A stretch of DNA of 64,000 bases, taken from assembly GCA_019113845.1 (NCBI GenBank), contig DXGQ01000032.1:22834-86833 (forward strand), given 5' to 3'. Shown one piece after another: positions 52,471-60,980 of the stretch (within the stretch, counting starts at the first letter, position 1; every line of letters starts with the position of its first letter). The notes beneath the pieces are model-generated. The model worked only from the letters and a program-made list of their open reading frames with translations, had not been told where the DNA came from and did not search any database. The position numbers and the translations under genes were made by a program. This stretch comes from Candidatus Anaerobutyricum avicola (lineage in GTDB: Bacteria; Bacillota; Clostridia; Lachnospirales; Lachnospiraceae).

Positions 52471-53109
52471 TTATATCGCTCCGTGCTTCCGGGTCAGCTT
52501 CTCCGCCCGCCCGATCAGAAAATCTACCACAATGGCAAGAACGGCGATCAGAAGGCTTCCCATCAGTGTCATCGCCTTATTATTTGTCGTGATGCCCCGG
52601 TATATCGCCACGCCGAGACCGCCTGCCCCGATAAAGGAAGCGATACCGGCAAGAGCGATGGTCATGACCGCCATATTCCGGATGCCGGAGATGATCACCG
52701 GCATCGCCAGCGGCAACTTCACTTTTACAAGGGTCTGTACTCTCGTACTTCCCATCCCCGTGGCCGCCTCCACCAGCAGAGGACTTACATTGGTAAGTCC
52801 GGTGTGCGTGTTTCTCACCATCGGCAAAAGCGCATACACACTTAAGGCGATCACCGCCGTGGTATCTCCCACCCCGGAAAGCGGGATCAGGAATCCCAGC
52901 AGGGAGATGGACGGGATCGTGTAAATGAAATTCACGATTCCGATGACTACTTTGGAACTTTTCTGATACTCGCTGATGAGGATACCGATCGCCAGTCCGA
53001 TGACCATGGCGATGGTGATGGACAACAGCGAGATCTGCACATGTTCTATGAGAAGTTCCAGAAAGAAATCCCAACGGTTTTGGGCTAAATCAATAATCTC
53101 TGTCAACAT
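52471..53109 (-). CDS. Osmoprotectant ABC transporter permease (OpuCB/D-like)
   Basis: About 212 residues with five or six membrane helices and the coupling motif region EAATGMGSTRVQTLVKVKLP-like (EAA loop). ITIAMVIGLAIGILI and FLIPLSGVGDTTAVIAL are family-like. The ATG at 53109 follows AAGGAG. Only one permease gene is present, so the pore would be a homodimer, unlike the two-permease OpuC operon. Confidence 0.9.
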   Translation of the reverse strand: MLTEIIDLAQNRWDFFLELLIEHVQISLLSITIAMVIGLAIGILISEYQKSSKVVIGIVNFIYTIPSISLLGFLIPLSGVGDTTAVIALSVYALLPMVRNTHTGLTNVSPLLVEAATGMGSTRVQTLVKVKLPLAMPVIISGIRNMAVMTIALAGIASFIGAGGLGVAIYRGITTNNKAMTLMGSLLIAVLAIVVDFLIGRAEKLTRKHGAI

Positions 53110-53206
53110 AATCTGCACTCCTTTTTCCATCTAAACTTCTTTTTGCAGCCACATTTTCCTTCACCTGTTGTTTCCATGCAGCTGCATTTTGCACCGCAGC
53201 ACATTT

Positions 53207-53899
53207 TCATTTCCCACTCAGACGCTCTATGGCTGAGACAGGGCAGTTTTCAAAGCACAGCCCGCAGTGCAGACAATGCTCCTGCGTGATGCTGTACGGA
53301 GTTCCCGGCTCGATACATTGCTGCGGACAGACACCGGCGCATTTTCCACAGCCGATGCAGGCGTCCGTGATCACAAACCCTTTTTTTACCGCTGTCTTTT
53401 TCCCGGCTTTCTCTTCCTGTTCCTCCCGGTTTCGGACATCTTCTTGTTTCACATCCTGCTCTCCGTCGTGGCTGTCGCTTCCCAGTGTAAATGTCTCCCG
53501 GTAAATCGGACTTTTACCCAGATCAAAGAATTCCACCTCGCCCTCTGCGATGCAGAAAGCTTCCAGAATGTAGCGGCTCTCTCCCGGATAGACGTCGTTC
53601 ATGGAAGGATTCTCCTCAAAAATCCGGTCAATCCAGAATTTGTGATCGCTTAATTTTTCCGCTTTTCCGTTCAGCCGGATCATCTGCCAGTCTTTTGTGA
53701 GAACGGTGACCGCCACGTCGCCGGAGCGCATGAGCTGCTCACAAAAGTCTTTTCCCCGCGCTGTGCAAAAATACAATTTTTCGTTTTCCACAAGCATTAC
53801 GTCAATAATGCGGATCTGCGGTTTCCCGTCCTCTGATACCGTGGCAAAAGCCACATCTTTGATCTCCCGTAATACATTAAGACAATTTTGTGCGTTCAT
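53207..53899 (-). CDS. Pyridoxamine 5'-phosphate oxidase-like flavoprotein fused to a 2x4Fe-4S ferredoxin
   Basis: 230 residues. About 1-130 is a split-barrel flavin domain (FATVSEDGKPQIRIIDVML, LYFCTARGKDFCEQL, EAFCIAEGEVEFFDL). After a charged linker (EEQEEKAGKKTAVKKG) two cluster motifs follow: CIGCGKCAGVCPQQC and CLHCGLCFENCPVS. Such fusions are common in anaerobes and probably use FMN or F420-like chemistry with electrons from the clusters; substrate unknown. It is 98 bases upstream of the permease gene. Confidence 0.87.
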   Translation of the reverse strand: MNAQNCLNVLREIKDVAFATVSEDGKPQIRIIDVMLVENEKLYFCTARGKDFCEQLMRSGDVAVTVLTKDWQMIRLNGKAEKLSDHKFWIDRIFEENPSMNDVYPGESRYILEAFCIAEGEVEFFDLGKSPIYRETFTLGSDSHDGEQDVKQEDVRNREEQEEKAGKKTAVKKGFVITDACIGCGKCAGVCPQQCIEPGTPYSITQEHCLHCGLCFENCPVSAIERLSGK

Positions 53900-53989
53900 T
53901 CTTTCTTGTATGATGTTTACAGAAGCAAAAACACCATATTTCCTTTCTTTTGATATCGTGGTTTAATACAACTCAGATACTGTGGACTT

Positions 53990-54179
53990 TTGATTTTTTC
54001 CTGTAGCCTTGACTACTTAATAGGAGTGTATTGCCACTACCTTTATCTGAATTGTTTATTAGCTGGATGTTGCCGGGAGGACCTCCTCCCATTGAGTACT
54101 TATTTCAATCAAGTCTACGATGATAATCGTTGGTGGATATCACGGTATCAGACTATTTTTGAAAGGGAGGTATTTCCTC
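53990..54179 (+). ncRNA. Candidate IS110 left-end non-coding segment (bridge RNA region)
   Basis: The 180-200 bases before the transposase carry no ORF and contain a strong GGGAGG-N4-CCTCCC hairpin (about 54075-54090). IS110-group elements encode a bridge RNA upstream of the transposase that pairs with donor and target DNA. The exact ends and loops cannot be assigned from one copy. Confidence 0.4.
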
Positions 54180-55346
54180 ATGATTTATGTTGGCATTGAT
54201 GTAGCTAAACTCAACCATTTCGCATCTCTCATCTCTTCTGATGGCGAAATCCTTGTTGGGCCGTTCCAATTCTCAAATGACGGTGATGGCTTCCAGTATC
54301 TCGTTTCCGCCTTCGAACCATTCGACGACGAAGAGATCATCATCGGTCTTGAATCAACGGCTCATTATGCCGACAACCTGATCCGCTACCTTGTTGCGGA
54401 GGGCTACAACGTTTGTGTCCTTAATCCCATCTCTACTTCTTCCATGCGGAAGAATAACATCCGCAAAACGAAGACAGATAGGATTGACACTTACATCATC
54501 GCCCAGACTCTTATGATGCAGAAATCCTACCGGTTCGTTACCTTTGAAGACCTGGATCTGATGAACCTCAAAGAACTGGGGCGTTTTCGTCAGAAAACGG
54601 TCAAGCAACGGACCCGGCTGAAGATCCAATTAACTTCTTATGTGGATCAAACCTTTCCGGAACTTCAATATTTTTTCAAGTCCGGCCTGCATCAGAAATC
54701 TGTCTACGCTCTCCTGAAAGAAGCGCCGACAGCAAAATCCATTGCTTCCATGCACCTGACCCATCTTGCCTCTCTCCTTGCGAAGACTTCCCACGGTCAT
54801 TTCAAAAAGGAACAGGCGGCAGAATTAAGAGTTCTGGCACGGAAGTCGGTCGGTCAATCCGACCAGGCGCTGTCCATCCAGATCACTTCTGTGATTGCTC
54901 AGATCGAGCTTCTGGATGCTCAGATTGCCCGAGTGGAGGCTGGAATGACAGATATCATGCGTTTCAATGATTCTGTCATCATGACCATTCCCGGCATCGG
55001 TTATCTCAATGGCGGGATGATCCTTGGCGAGATCGGTGACATCCACCGGTTCTCCACTCCCAAAAAACTGCTTGCATTTGCCGGTCTGGATCCGTCTGTA
55101 TACCAATCTGGCAATTTCAATGCCAGACGCACGCGGATGTCCAAACGCGGCTCCAGGGTTTTAAGATATGCCCTGATGAATGCAGCTCATAATGTCGTTA
55201 AGAATAACGCCACCTTTAAAGCTTACTATGATAAAAAGATGGCGGAAGGCCGGACTCATTACAATGCTCTGGGACATTGTGCCGGCAAACTTGTCAGAGT
55301 CATCTGGAAGATGCTGACTGACGAAGTAGAATTTAACCTCAATTAA
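54180..55346 (+). CDS. IS110-family transposase
   Basis: About 388 residues. The N-terminal RuvC-like domain has the acidic residues of the DEDD set in [23 protein letters not shown] and [12 protein letters not shown]. The C-terminal Tnp domain has [34 protein letters not shown] and the serine region [16 protein letters not shown]. It looks complete. The ATG at 54180 follows GGGAGG; the track start at 54120 lies in the likely non-coding end. These enzymes recombine DNA guided by a bridge RNA. Confidence 0.93.
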   Translation: MIYVGIDVAKLNHFASLISSDGEILVGPFQFSNDGDGFQYLVSAFEPFDDEEIIIGLESTAHYADNLIRYLVAEGYNVCVLNPISTSSMRKNNIRKTKTDRIDTYIIAQTLMMQKSYRFVTFEDLDLMNLKELGRFRQKTVKQRTRLKIQLTSYVDQTFPELQYFFKSGLHQKSVYALLKEAPTAKSIASMHLTHLASLLAKTSHGHFKKEQAAELRVLARKSVGQSDQALSIQITSVIAQIELLDAQIARVEAGMTDIMRFNDSVIMTIPGIGYLNGGMILGEIGDIHRFSTPKKLLAFAGLDPSVYQSGNFNARRTRMSKRGSRVLRYALMNAAHNVVKNNATFKAYYDKKMAEGRTHYNALGHCAGKLVRVIWKMLTDEVEFNLN

Positions 55347-55475
55347 GAGGTTTGGATACCAATATCGATAGATTTTGAAAAGCACCCTGAGGGAGCTTTA
55401 TTAAAGTTACCTTTTTTTACCATCGATAATAAAAAGAAATTTTTTGCTAATTTATACTTGACTTTTCATAGCTGG

Positions 55476-55530
55476 TCTCCTGACGCATTTACCGCGTCAA
55501 TAATGGTAAATTTGAAAGTTCACTTTCAAT
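55476..55530 (+). repeat. Dispersed two-hairpin repeat, copy D
   Basis: Nearly identical to copy A: GACGC-N7-GCGTC, aataatggtaaa, TTTGAAAGT-TC-ACTTTCAA. Confidence 0.85.
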
Positions 55531-55714
55531 CTTCTACCCCTTTTCTTTTTTATGCCGGAACATCCATTTCATACATTTTTTCTGCTTCCGGCGCCTATAT
55601 GCTTTGCTGTGATTTTATCTGTTTCTTTTTATACTTTTATTATACCGATACATTTTCAGAAAAAAAGTACGCACTTTTTTATGCCCTGGTCACCTTTTGG
55701 TAACCATCCTCGTC

Positions 55715-55743
55715 TTGCAAATCCGGAAAAATATTACTATAAT
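55715..55743 (+). promoter_or_regulatory. Promoter of hxlR-MATE operon
   Basis: TTGCAA (55715-55720), a 17-base spacer and TATAAT (55738-55743), about 45 bases before the start. Confidence 0.7.
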
Positions 55744-55791
55744 ACAACTATTAGATTTCAAAAGAACAACATAGAGAAAGAAGGGACAACC

Positions 55792-56124
55792 ATGCTGACA
55801 AAAGAAGAATTGCCGGAATGCCCGGTGGCAACGACCGTACAGCTGATCGGAAGTAAATGGAAGCTTTTGATCATAAGAAATCTTCAGATGCGCCCGTGGC
55901 GTTTTAATGAATTGAAAAAAGATCTGGAGGGTATCAGCCAGAAGGTGCTCACGGACAGTCTGCGCTCCATGGAGGAGGACGGCATCATCGTCCGCACCGT
56001 GTACCCGGAAGTACCGCCGAGGGTGGAGTACAGTCTCTCTGAGCTGGGACACTCCATGAAACCGATCCTCGACGCCATGAGCAAATGGGGAACCGATTAT
56101 AAAGCGAGTCTGGAGACAGACTGA
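55792..56124 (+). CDS. HxlR-family winged-helix regulator
   Basis: 110 residues. The family signature is clear: ECPVATTVQLIGSKWKLLII, RFNELKKDLEGISQKVLTDS and VEYSLSELGHSM. The ATG at 55792 begins just before the homology, after AGAAGGG. HxlR proteins often sense aldehydes, oxidants or drugs through a conserved N-terminal cysteine, which is present (EECP-type, LPECPV). It is followed after 18 bases by a MATE exporter, its likely target. Confidence 0.92.
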   Translation: MLTKEELPECPVATTVQLIGSKWKLLIIRNLQMRPWRFNELKKDLEGISQKVLTDSLRSMEEDGIIVRTVYPEVPPRVEYSLSELGHSMKPILDAMSKWGTDYKASLETD

Positions 56125-56142
56125 GGGAAAGAAGGAAATGTT

Positions 56143-57516
56143 ATGAAGTCTCATCAGACGGACTTTTCAAAAGGAAATGTATACAGAAATATCTGTGAAG
56201 TAGCTGTGCCGATGATTTTCGCACAGCTTTTAAATCTTTTATACAACGTGGTCGACCGTATTTATATCGGAAAGATTCCAGAGATCGGCGCCACGGCTCT
56301 GACCGGCGTAGGGCTCTGCTTTCCCATTATCACGCTGGTATCCGCCTTTACCTATCTGTATGGGAACGGCGGCTCGCCGCTTTGCGCCATGGAACGGGGC
56401 CGGGGCGATGACAGGGAGGCGGAAGCTTATATGGGGAATTCTTTTACCCTGCTGGTGACCACCGGTCTGTTCCTCACCATTCTCGGCCTTCTGATCTATA
56501 AGCCGGTCCTCTATCTGTTCGGCGCCAGCGACATCACCTTTCCTTATGCGGAGGAATACATACGCATCTATCTCCTGGGGACGGTGTTTGTGATGATCTC
56601 TGTGGGCATGAATCCTTTTATCAACTGCCAGGGCTTTGGCAGCATGGGCATGCTCACCATCCTGATCGGCGCGGTCTTAAATATCATTCTGGACCCGCTA
56701 TTTATTTTTGTGTTCGACCTGGGCGTCTCCGGCGCCGCCATCGCCACCGTTTTCTCCCAGTTTTGCTCCGCTCTCTGGGTGCTTCGCTTTCTCACCGGCT
56801 CCAGGGCGGTGCTTCATCTGAAAAAAAGCACCCTGCGTCTTCAGTGGACGAGGATGAAAAAAATACTGGGACTCGGCGTCTCCGGCTTTTTTATGGCTTT
56901 TACCAACAGTCTGGTACAAGTTGTCTGCAACGCCACCCTGCACGTTTACGGCGGCGACCTCTATGTGGGCGTCATGACCGTGTTAAATTCCGTGCGGGAT
57001 ATCTGCACCATGCCGGTGCAGGGATTTACCAACGGCGCCTCCCCGGTCATCAGTTTTAACTACGGAGAAGGCGCTTATCAGAAAGTGCGAAAGGCGATCA
57101 AGTTCACCACCATCGTCTGCGTGGCGTATACGCTGTTCATGTGGGGAATCCTGAAGTTGATCCCGGACTTTTTTATCCGGATCTTTAATGACAGCCCGGA
57201 ACTTCTGACGGAAGGCATTCCCGCCCTGCACATTTATTTTTTCGGCTTCTGCTTTATGGCCTTACAGTTTACGGGACAGAGCGTTTTCGTCGCCCTCGGC
57301 AAATCCGGATATGCCACCTTTTTCTCCCTGCTTCGGAAAGCGATCATCGTCGTTCCCCTCACCATCTTTCTTCCGGGCGTGGCAGGACTTGGAACCGACG
57401 GCGTATTCTGGGCGGAGCCGATTTCCAATCTTCTGGGCGGCTGCGCCTGCTTTATCACCATGCTCCTCGCGGTGCTTCCGGAACTGAAATCCCGGAAACC
57501 AAGATCAGTCATCTGA
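56143..57516 (+). CDS. MATE-family multidrug efflux protein
   Basis: 457 residues with about 12 membrane helices in two related halves (PMIFAQLLNLLYNVVDRIYI in the first; FFMAFTNSLVQVV in the second). MATE proteins export drugs and toxins with sodium or protons. It forms an operon with the HxlR gene. Its stop overlaps the end of the convergent kinase gene by 12 bases, so there is no room for a terminator between them. Confidence 0.92.
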   Translation: MKSHQTDFSKGNVYRNICEVAVPMIFAQLLNLLYNVVDRIYIGKIPEIGATALTGVGLCFPIITLVSAFTYLYGNGGSPLCAMERGRGDDREAEAYMGNSFTLLVTTGLFLTILGLLIYKPVLYLFGASDITFPYAEEYIRIYLLGTVFVMISVGMNPFINCQGFGSMGMLTILIGAVLNIILDPLFIFVFDLGVSGAAIATVFSQFCSALWVLRFLTGSRAVLHLKKSTLRLQWTRMKKILGLGVSGFFMAFTNSLVQVVCNATLHVYGGDLYVGVMTVLNSVRDICTMPVQGFTNGASPVISFNYGEGAYQKVRKAIKFTTIVCVAYTLFMWGILKLIPDFFIRIFNDSPELLTEGIPALHIYFFGFCFMALQFTGQSVFVALGKSGYATFFSLLRKAIIVVPLTIFLPGVAGLGTDGVFWAEPISNLLGGCACFITMLLAVLPELKSRKPRSVI

Positions 57517-58857
57517 AACAACCGGAAACCACAGGGTAAGCCGAAACACTTGCCCTGTAGTTTCTTCTATACATTTCCCGCCCATTTTTTCCATCATGCT
57601 CTTGATATTCTGTATACCGATCTCCGTGCTCTCTGTTTTTTCTTCCAGAAAACGAACATGGTTTTCAACGATAAAACCAATCGGTGTTTTCGCTGACGAT
57701 ATCCGCACCGGAAAGGCGGCGTCCGCATACTTTATGATATTGGAAGTAATATTATCCATAATGCGGATAAGATAATCTCCGGAAATCTGTACCCTGTCTT
57801 TTCCCCATTCCACCCGAAAATCTACAGAAAAACCTTTTTGTTCCAGATATCCACAGGTCTCCGAAAATAAATCATAGAATATTTCCTCTGCCTCTTCCGG
57901 CTCTTCCAGAGAAATCTCCTCTTCCCCTGTCTCAAAGGAATACGTAAACAGATGATCGGCAAGCTGTTTCATCCGCTGCGCCTTCTTCTCAATAATATCC
58001 ATATATCTTTTCTGCTGTGCTGCATCCAGATTCCGGCTCTTTTTTAAGATCTCCGCGTACAACAAGATGGATGTCACCGGCGTGCGCAGATCGTGAGACA
58101 TTTCTGTCACAATGCGCTGATTTTCCTTCACCATCTCTGCTTCTTTTTCCCGCATTGTCAGAAAAGAAAGGCGCATGTTCTCCAGTCCGGCTGCCAGTGC
58201 GCCCAGTTCATCTTTTCCTTTTACAGTGATGGCATACTCCAGACTTCCGCCTTCCAATATCTCTATCTCCTCGCTGAGCGTCCGGATATACTTCATTTTT
58301 TTCCGAATGCCCAACAAAACCAGACTCAGAAAGACAGCAAAAGCCAGCAGCAGGCTGGCAATAAAAATAGAATTGTAGGCCTGATACCCGTAAGCGCCCA
58401 TTACATTTACCAGTGCGTTTCCATCCGCAAATCTCACTGTATAAAGCGTGTCCGACATTTTCTCCACGCTCTGTGCCGACCGGTTCTCCTGCTGTGTGCT
58501 TTGTTCTGACACGTCCTTTCCGGTCACTTCCACGAGCTCCGGATACAGGGAACTGAATACCAGATTTCCATCCTTATAGATATCGACAGCTATGATTTTC
58601 TGTTTCGTTACCCAATCTGTGATAGCGGATGTATCTTTAAAGGATAACTGTTCTTTCTCCACATAGTCTTGCAGTCCCTCTGCGTACCGGGCATCCTGTT
58701 TTGCCTGATAACCAGACGACATCAGGGCCCTGTCCAGAAAACAGGTCCCTGCGGTGTCCACCACAAGAAAAAGGAGCACGGATACGAACGCTGCAGCAAG
58801 CAGAAGGCGCAGCAGTTGCAAATAGATGGAATCTTTTTTATTGATCTCCTGCGTCAA
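57505..58857 (-). CDS. Sensor histidine kinase 3, C-terminal ATPase domain atypical
   Basis: About 450 residues: one N-terminal helix, outside domain, second helix near residue 165, HAMP, HisKA with MSHDLRTPVTSILLYAEIL and an ATPase domain with MDNITSNIIKYAD. The usual DxGxG box is replaced by a poorly conserved stretch (VENHVRFLEEKTESTEIG) before GIQNIKSMMEKMGG, a form seen in some Clostridia kinases. The start is unsure; a TTG at 58857 with GGGG upstream overlaps the regulator gene by 20 bases, while the track ATG at 58890 overlaps by 53. It works with the regulator just upstream. Confidence 0.82.
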   Translation of the reverse strand: MTQEINKKDSIYLQLLRLLLAAAFVSVLLFLVVDTAGTCFLDRALMSSGYQAKQDARYAEGLQDYVEKEQLSFKDTSAITDWVTKQKIIAVDIYKDGNLVFSSLYPELVEVTGKDVSEQSTQQENRSAQSVEKMSDTLYTVRFADGNALVNVMGAYGYQAYNSIFIASLLLAFAVFLSLVLLGIRKKMKYIRTLSEEIEILEGGSLEYAITVKGKDELGALAAGLENMRLSFLTMREKEAEMVKENQRIVTEMSHDLRTPVTSILLYAEILKKSRNLDAAQQKRYMDIIEKKAQRMKQLADHLFTYSFETGEEEISLEEPEEAEEIFYDLFSETCGYLEQKGFSVDFRVEWGKDRVQISGDYLIRIMDNITSNIIKYADAAFPVRISSAKTPIGFIVENHVRFLEEKTESTEIGIQNIKSMMEKMGGKCIEETTGQVFRLTLWFPVVSDD

Positions 58858-59554
58858 ACTTATACCCCTTTCCCCACACGGTCTTAACATATTCCGGATT
58901 TTTCGGATCCTTTTCTATTTTCACTCTGAGTTTTCGGATATGCACCATGATCGTGCTGCTGCAGGAATAAAAATATGGCTCCTCCCAGACGCTTTCGTAC
59001 AGATTCTGTGCGGAAAATATCTTGCCCGGATGACGCATCATCAACAGAAGCATCTGATACTCTATCTCTGTCAGATTTTTCTCCGCGCCCCGCACAAATA
59101 CCTCATTAAATCTCTTATGGATCCGCATTCCTCCCATCTCGAGATAAGGTTCTTCTGTTTTCCCTTCCGGTGTATTCTTCCCCATATAGATTCTGTAACG
59201 TCGTACCAGGGCTTTGACCCGTCCCAGCAGCTCCGCATAAGAAAATGGTTTTATCAGATAATCATCTCCTCCGGCCATAAGCCCGATGAGTTTATCGGAC
59301 TCCTGCGCCTTTGCCGTCAGAAACAAGATCGGCACATTGGACACTTTTCGGATTTCCTCACAGGTACGCAGTCCCGACATTCCCGGCATCATCACGTCGA
59401 GAATCACAAGGTCCGTCTCCTTCTCAAGAAGTTCCAGTCCTTTCCTTCCATTTTCTGCCTCCTGCACTATATAATTTTCACTTTCCAGAAGAATCCGCAC
59501 ACCCTCACGGATATCTGCATCGTCCTCCACGATCAGTACCTGCTCTCTTCTCAT
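58838..59554 (-). CDS. OmpR-family response regulator 3
   Basis: 238 residues: receiver (LIVEDDADIREGVRIL, LVILDVMMPGMSG, ILFLTAK, IKPFSYAELLGRV) and winged helix (LTEIEYQMLLLMMRHPGKIF, VKTVWGKGYKF). It is coupled to the kinase gene downstream. The Lys-rich lipoprotein gene ends 80 bases upstream in the same direction and may be part of the same unit. Confidence 0.92.
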   Translation of the reverse strand: MRREQVLIVEDDADIREGVRILLESENYIVQEAENGRKGLELLEKETDLVILDVMMPGMSGLRTCEEIRKVSNVPILFLTAKAQESDKLIGLMAGGDDYLIKPFSYAELLGRVKALVRRYRIYMGKNTPEGKTEEPYLEMGGMRIHKRFNEVFVRGAEKNLTEIEYQMLLLMMRHPGKIFSAQNLYESVWEEPYFYSCSSTIMVHIRKLRVKIEKDPKNPEYVKTVWGKGYKFDAGDQ

Positions 59555-59633
59555 ATGTATGCTACCTTTCTGCCTTCCCGCGAAAAACGATGCCCTATCC
59601 GTATTTCATGATGTTTTACCGCTCTGGCTCCTC

Positions 59634-60188
59634 TTATCTTTTCTTTATGCTGCTTCCTGTTCCCTTTTTCCTGTCTTTCTTTTTGTTCTTCTTTTTAGTA
59701 TTCTTTCTGTTCTTTTTTCCTGTCTTTTTTTTCTTTACCTGCACAGACGCTTCTTTTTGGGCATCCTGATTTCCGGCTGCCGTAGTATTCTTCCGGGCTG
59801 TACTCGTACTCTGACTGCTGAAATCCACCTTCTTATCTTTTCCGGCATCTGTCTGCGTTGTCTTACTTCCGGAATTTTTTCCGGACTGTGTCACTGTGCT
59901 GCCGGATGACTTCTTTCCGGATTGCATCGCTGTGCTGCCGGATGACTTCTTTCCGGACTGTGCCGCTGTGCTGCCGGATGATTTCTTTCCGGACTGTGCC
60001 GCTGTGCTGCCGGATGATTTTTTCTGTGTCGTAGCTGTCGCCTGTGTTTTGGAAACACCGGCAGCGCCTCTCTTTTTATGACCGCCGCAAGCTGCCATAC
60101 TGAGCGCCATCACTCCCACGATACAAAATACCATTCCTTTTCTTACAATACTTCTTTTTGCATTTGCCTGTCTGTTTTTCATCATCAT
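59634..60188 (-). CDS. Lipoprotein with 12-residue repeats and polycationic tail
   Basis: 184 residues. A signal segment with lipobox MAAC (about residue 34) is followed by four copies of a unit like KKSSGSTAAQSG and a fifth partial copy, then a Lys/Arg-dominated C-terminus (KKKKTGKKNRKNTKKKNKKK). It should be tethered to the membrane with a flexible Ser/Gly/Thr arm and a strongly positive end that could bind wall teichoic acids or nucleic acid; this is inference. AAAGGAG precedes the ATG. It lies directly upstream of a two-component pair. Confidence 0.75.
   Translation of the reverse strand: MMMKNRQANAKRSIVRKGMVFCIVGVMALSMAACGGHKKRGAAGVSKTQATATTQKKSSGSTAAQSGKKSSGSTAAQSGKKSSGSTAMQSGKKSSGSTVTQSGKNSGSKTTQTDAGKDKKVDFSSQSTSTARKNTTAAGNQDAQKEASVQVKKKKTGKKNRKNTKKKNKKKDRKKGTGSSIKKR
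59881..60022 (-). repeat. 36-bp tandem repeat, about four units
   Basis: Units such as tgccggatgacttctttccg recur every 36 bases and encode the 12-residue repeat. Differences are few, so expansion looks recent. Confidence 0.85.
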
Positions 60189-60342
60189 CGTTCTCCTTTC
60201 TCAAAAGACAATAACCTCGTCCCTTCACCGGTCTGTTCCGATGACCCGGACATTTTCCCTATCAAAGCAATGTTCTTTGATGATCCTATTATCCCAGAGA
60301 AATCTGAACGGTTCATAAAAGAAATCTTAATGAATCTGAAAT

Positions 60343-60374
60343 CGCAGCGCAGCCCCCATGGGGCTACCGCTGCT
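60343..60374 (-). terminator. Hairpin after the small conserved protein gene
   Basis: GCAGCG-AGCCCC-cat-GGGGCT-CGCTGC forms a two-part stem immediately beyond the stop at 60376. The T-run after it is poor. Confidence 0.55.
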
Positions 60375-60375
60375 C

Positions 60376-60612
60376 TCAGTATATTTTCTTAATCTCTCCC
60401 TCGATGCCATACTGCTGCCGGAACTGTCTCAGGTCTTCTTCACTCCGTATGAACATGACCTCCTCACATTGTCCCGTACGGATGTCCTGAAAGGCAGCCA
60501 CCTTCTCTCCGTTACAAATGCTGCACTTTAAGACCGGACGCTGCACCGCCGGATCATACGTCTTTTTTTCCATCGCGCTTCCACTTTTCTGATTCTTTTT
60601 TCTGAAAAACAT
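60376..60612 (-). CDS. Small conserved protein of unknown function (78 residues)
   Basis: From the ATG at 60612, preceded by GGGGAGGG, the protein reads MFFRKKNQKSGSAMEKKTYD and contains a CSIC pair (LKCSICNGEKVAAFQDI) and an acidic end (RSEEDLRQFRQQYGI). Similar small proteins occur in Lachnospiraceae genomes, sometimes mislabelled as dehydrogenase fragments; no function is known to me. A single CxxC could bind metal only as a multimer. A good promoter lies upstream (60720-60748). Confidence 0.7.
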   Translation of the reverse strand: MFFRKKNQKSGSAMEKKTYDPAVQRPVLKCSICNGEKVAAFQDIRTGQCEEVMFIRSEEDLRQFRQQYGIEGEIKKIY

Positions 60613-60980
60613 TGTTTTCCCTCCCCTTCCGTATAACCGTCTGACAGATCCTTTCCGTCTGATCTGCCACGCTCTCCATGCTCCGCATCGTATCATCGTA
60701 TCAATGTACTTCTTATATCTTTATAAAGGATTTTCATGTATTCGTCAATTAGTTTGTGCAGGAAATGGAAAAAGAGCCCCGGGAGTTCCGAAGCTCTTCT
60801 AAAAATCAATATAAAATTATCTTTCAGATCTACATTCCCATCTGTTTTGCGAAGTTTCGTCTACATATCGACCTTTTTTCGAATTATTCCGCTTATTTAG
60901 AGCGTTTGCCTCTATTTTCAAATCATATTTAAAATATGTTCCTTATTAAGTTACTCATTTTTGTTGAGTACAAATGAATC
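60613..60980. other. 368-base region between the small protein gene and the integrase gene
   Basis: Holds the promoter above and a small hairpin (AAGAGC-N15-GCTCTT, 60773-60795). Base composition becomes A+T-rich from about 60.8 kb, so the junction of the mobile module probably lies here; I could not identify att repeats. Confidence 0.5.
60720..60748 (-). promoter_or_regulatory. Promoter of the small conserved protein gene
   Basis: On the minus strand TTGACG (60743-60748), a 17-base spacer and TATAAA (60720-60725), giving a leader of about 100 bases. Confidence 0.65.

Larger units (their letters stand above)
53990..55400 (+). mobile_element. IS110-family insertion sequence (ends approximate)
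   Basis: One transposase gene with non-coding flanks. IS110 elements have no clear terminal inverted repeats, so the limits are estimates. It lies between the PNPOx gene and the HxlR gene without disrupting a gene I can recognise. Confidence 0.7.
55347..55791. other. 445-base intergenic region
   Basis: Holds the right flank of IS110, repeat copy D and the HxlR promoter. No further gene was seen; the track ORF start at 55552 runs through non-coding DNA. Confidence 0.5.

Noticed and set aside
59545-59565. CATATGTATGC near the third regulator start, possible BlaI half-site
   Set aside because: Only one half-site, not palindromic, and no -35/-10 in the right place.
59881-60022. 36-bp repeats considered as CRISPR array
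   Set aside because: Units are directly contiguous with no spacers and are in frame within a coding gene.
59896-60081. Plus-strand ORF with LPDDFFPDC repeats
   Set aside because: Shadow of the Ser/Lys repeat lipoprotein.
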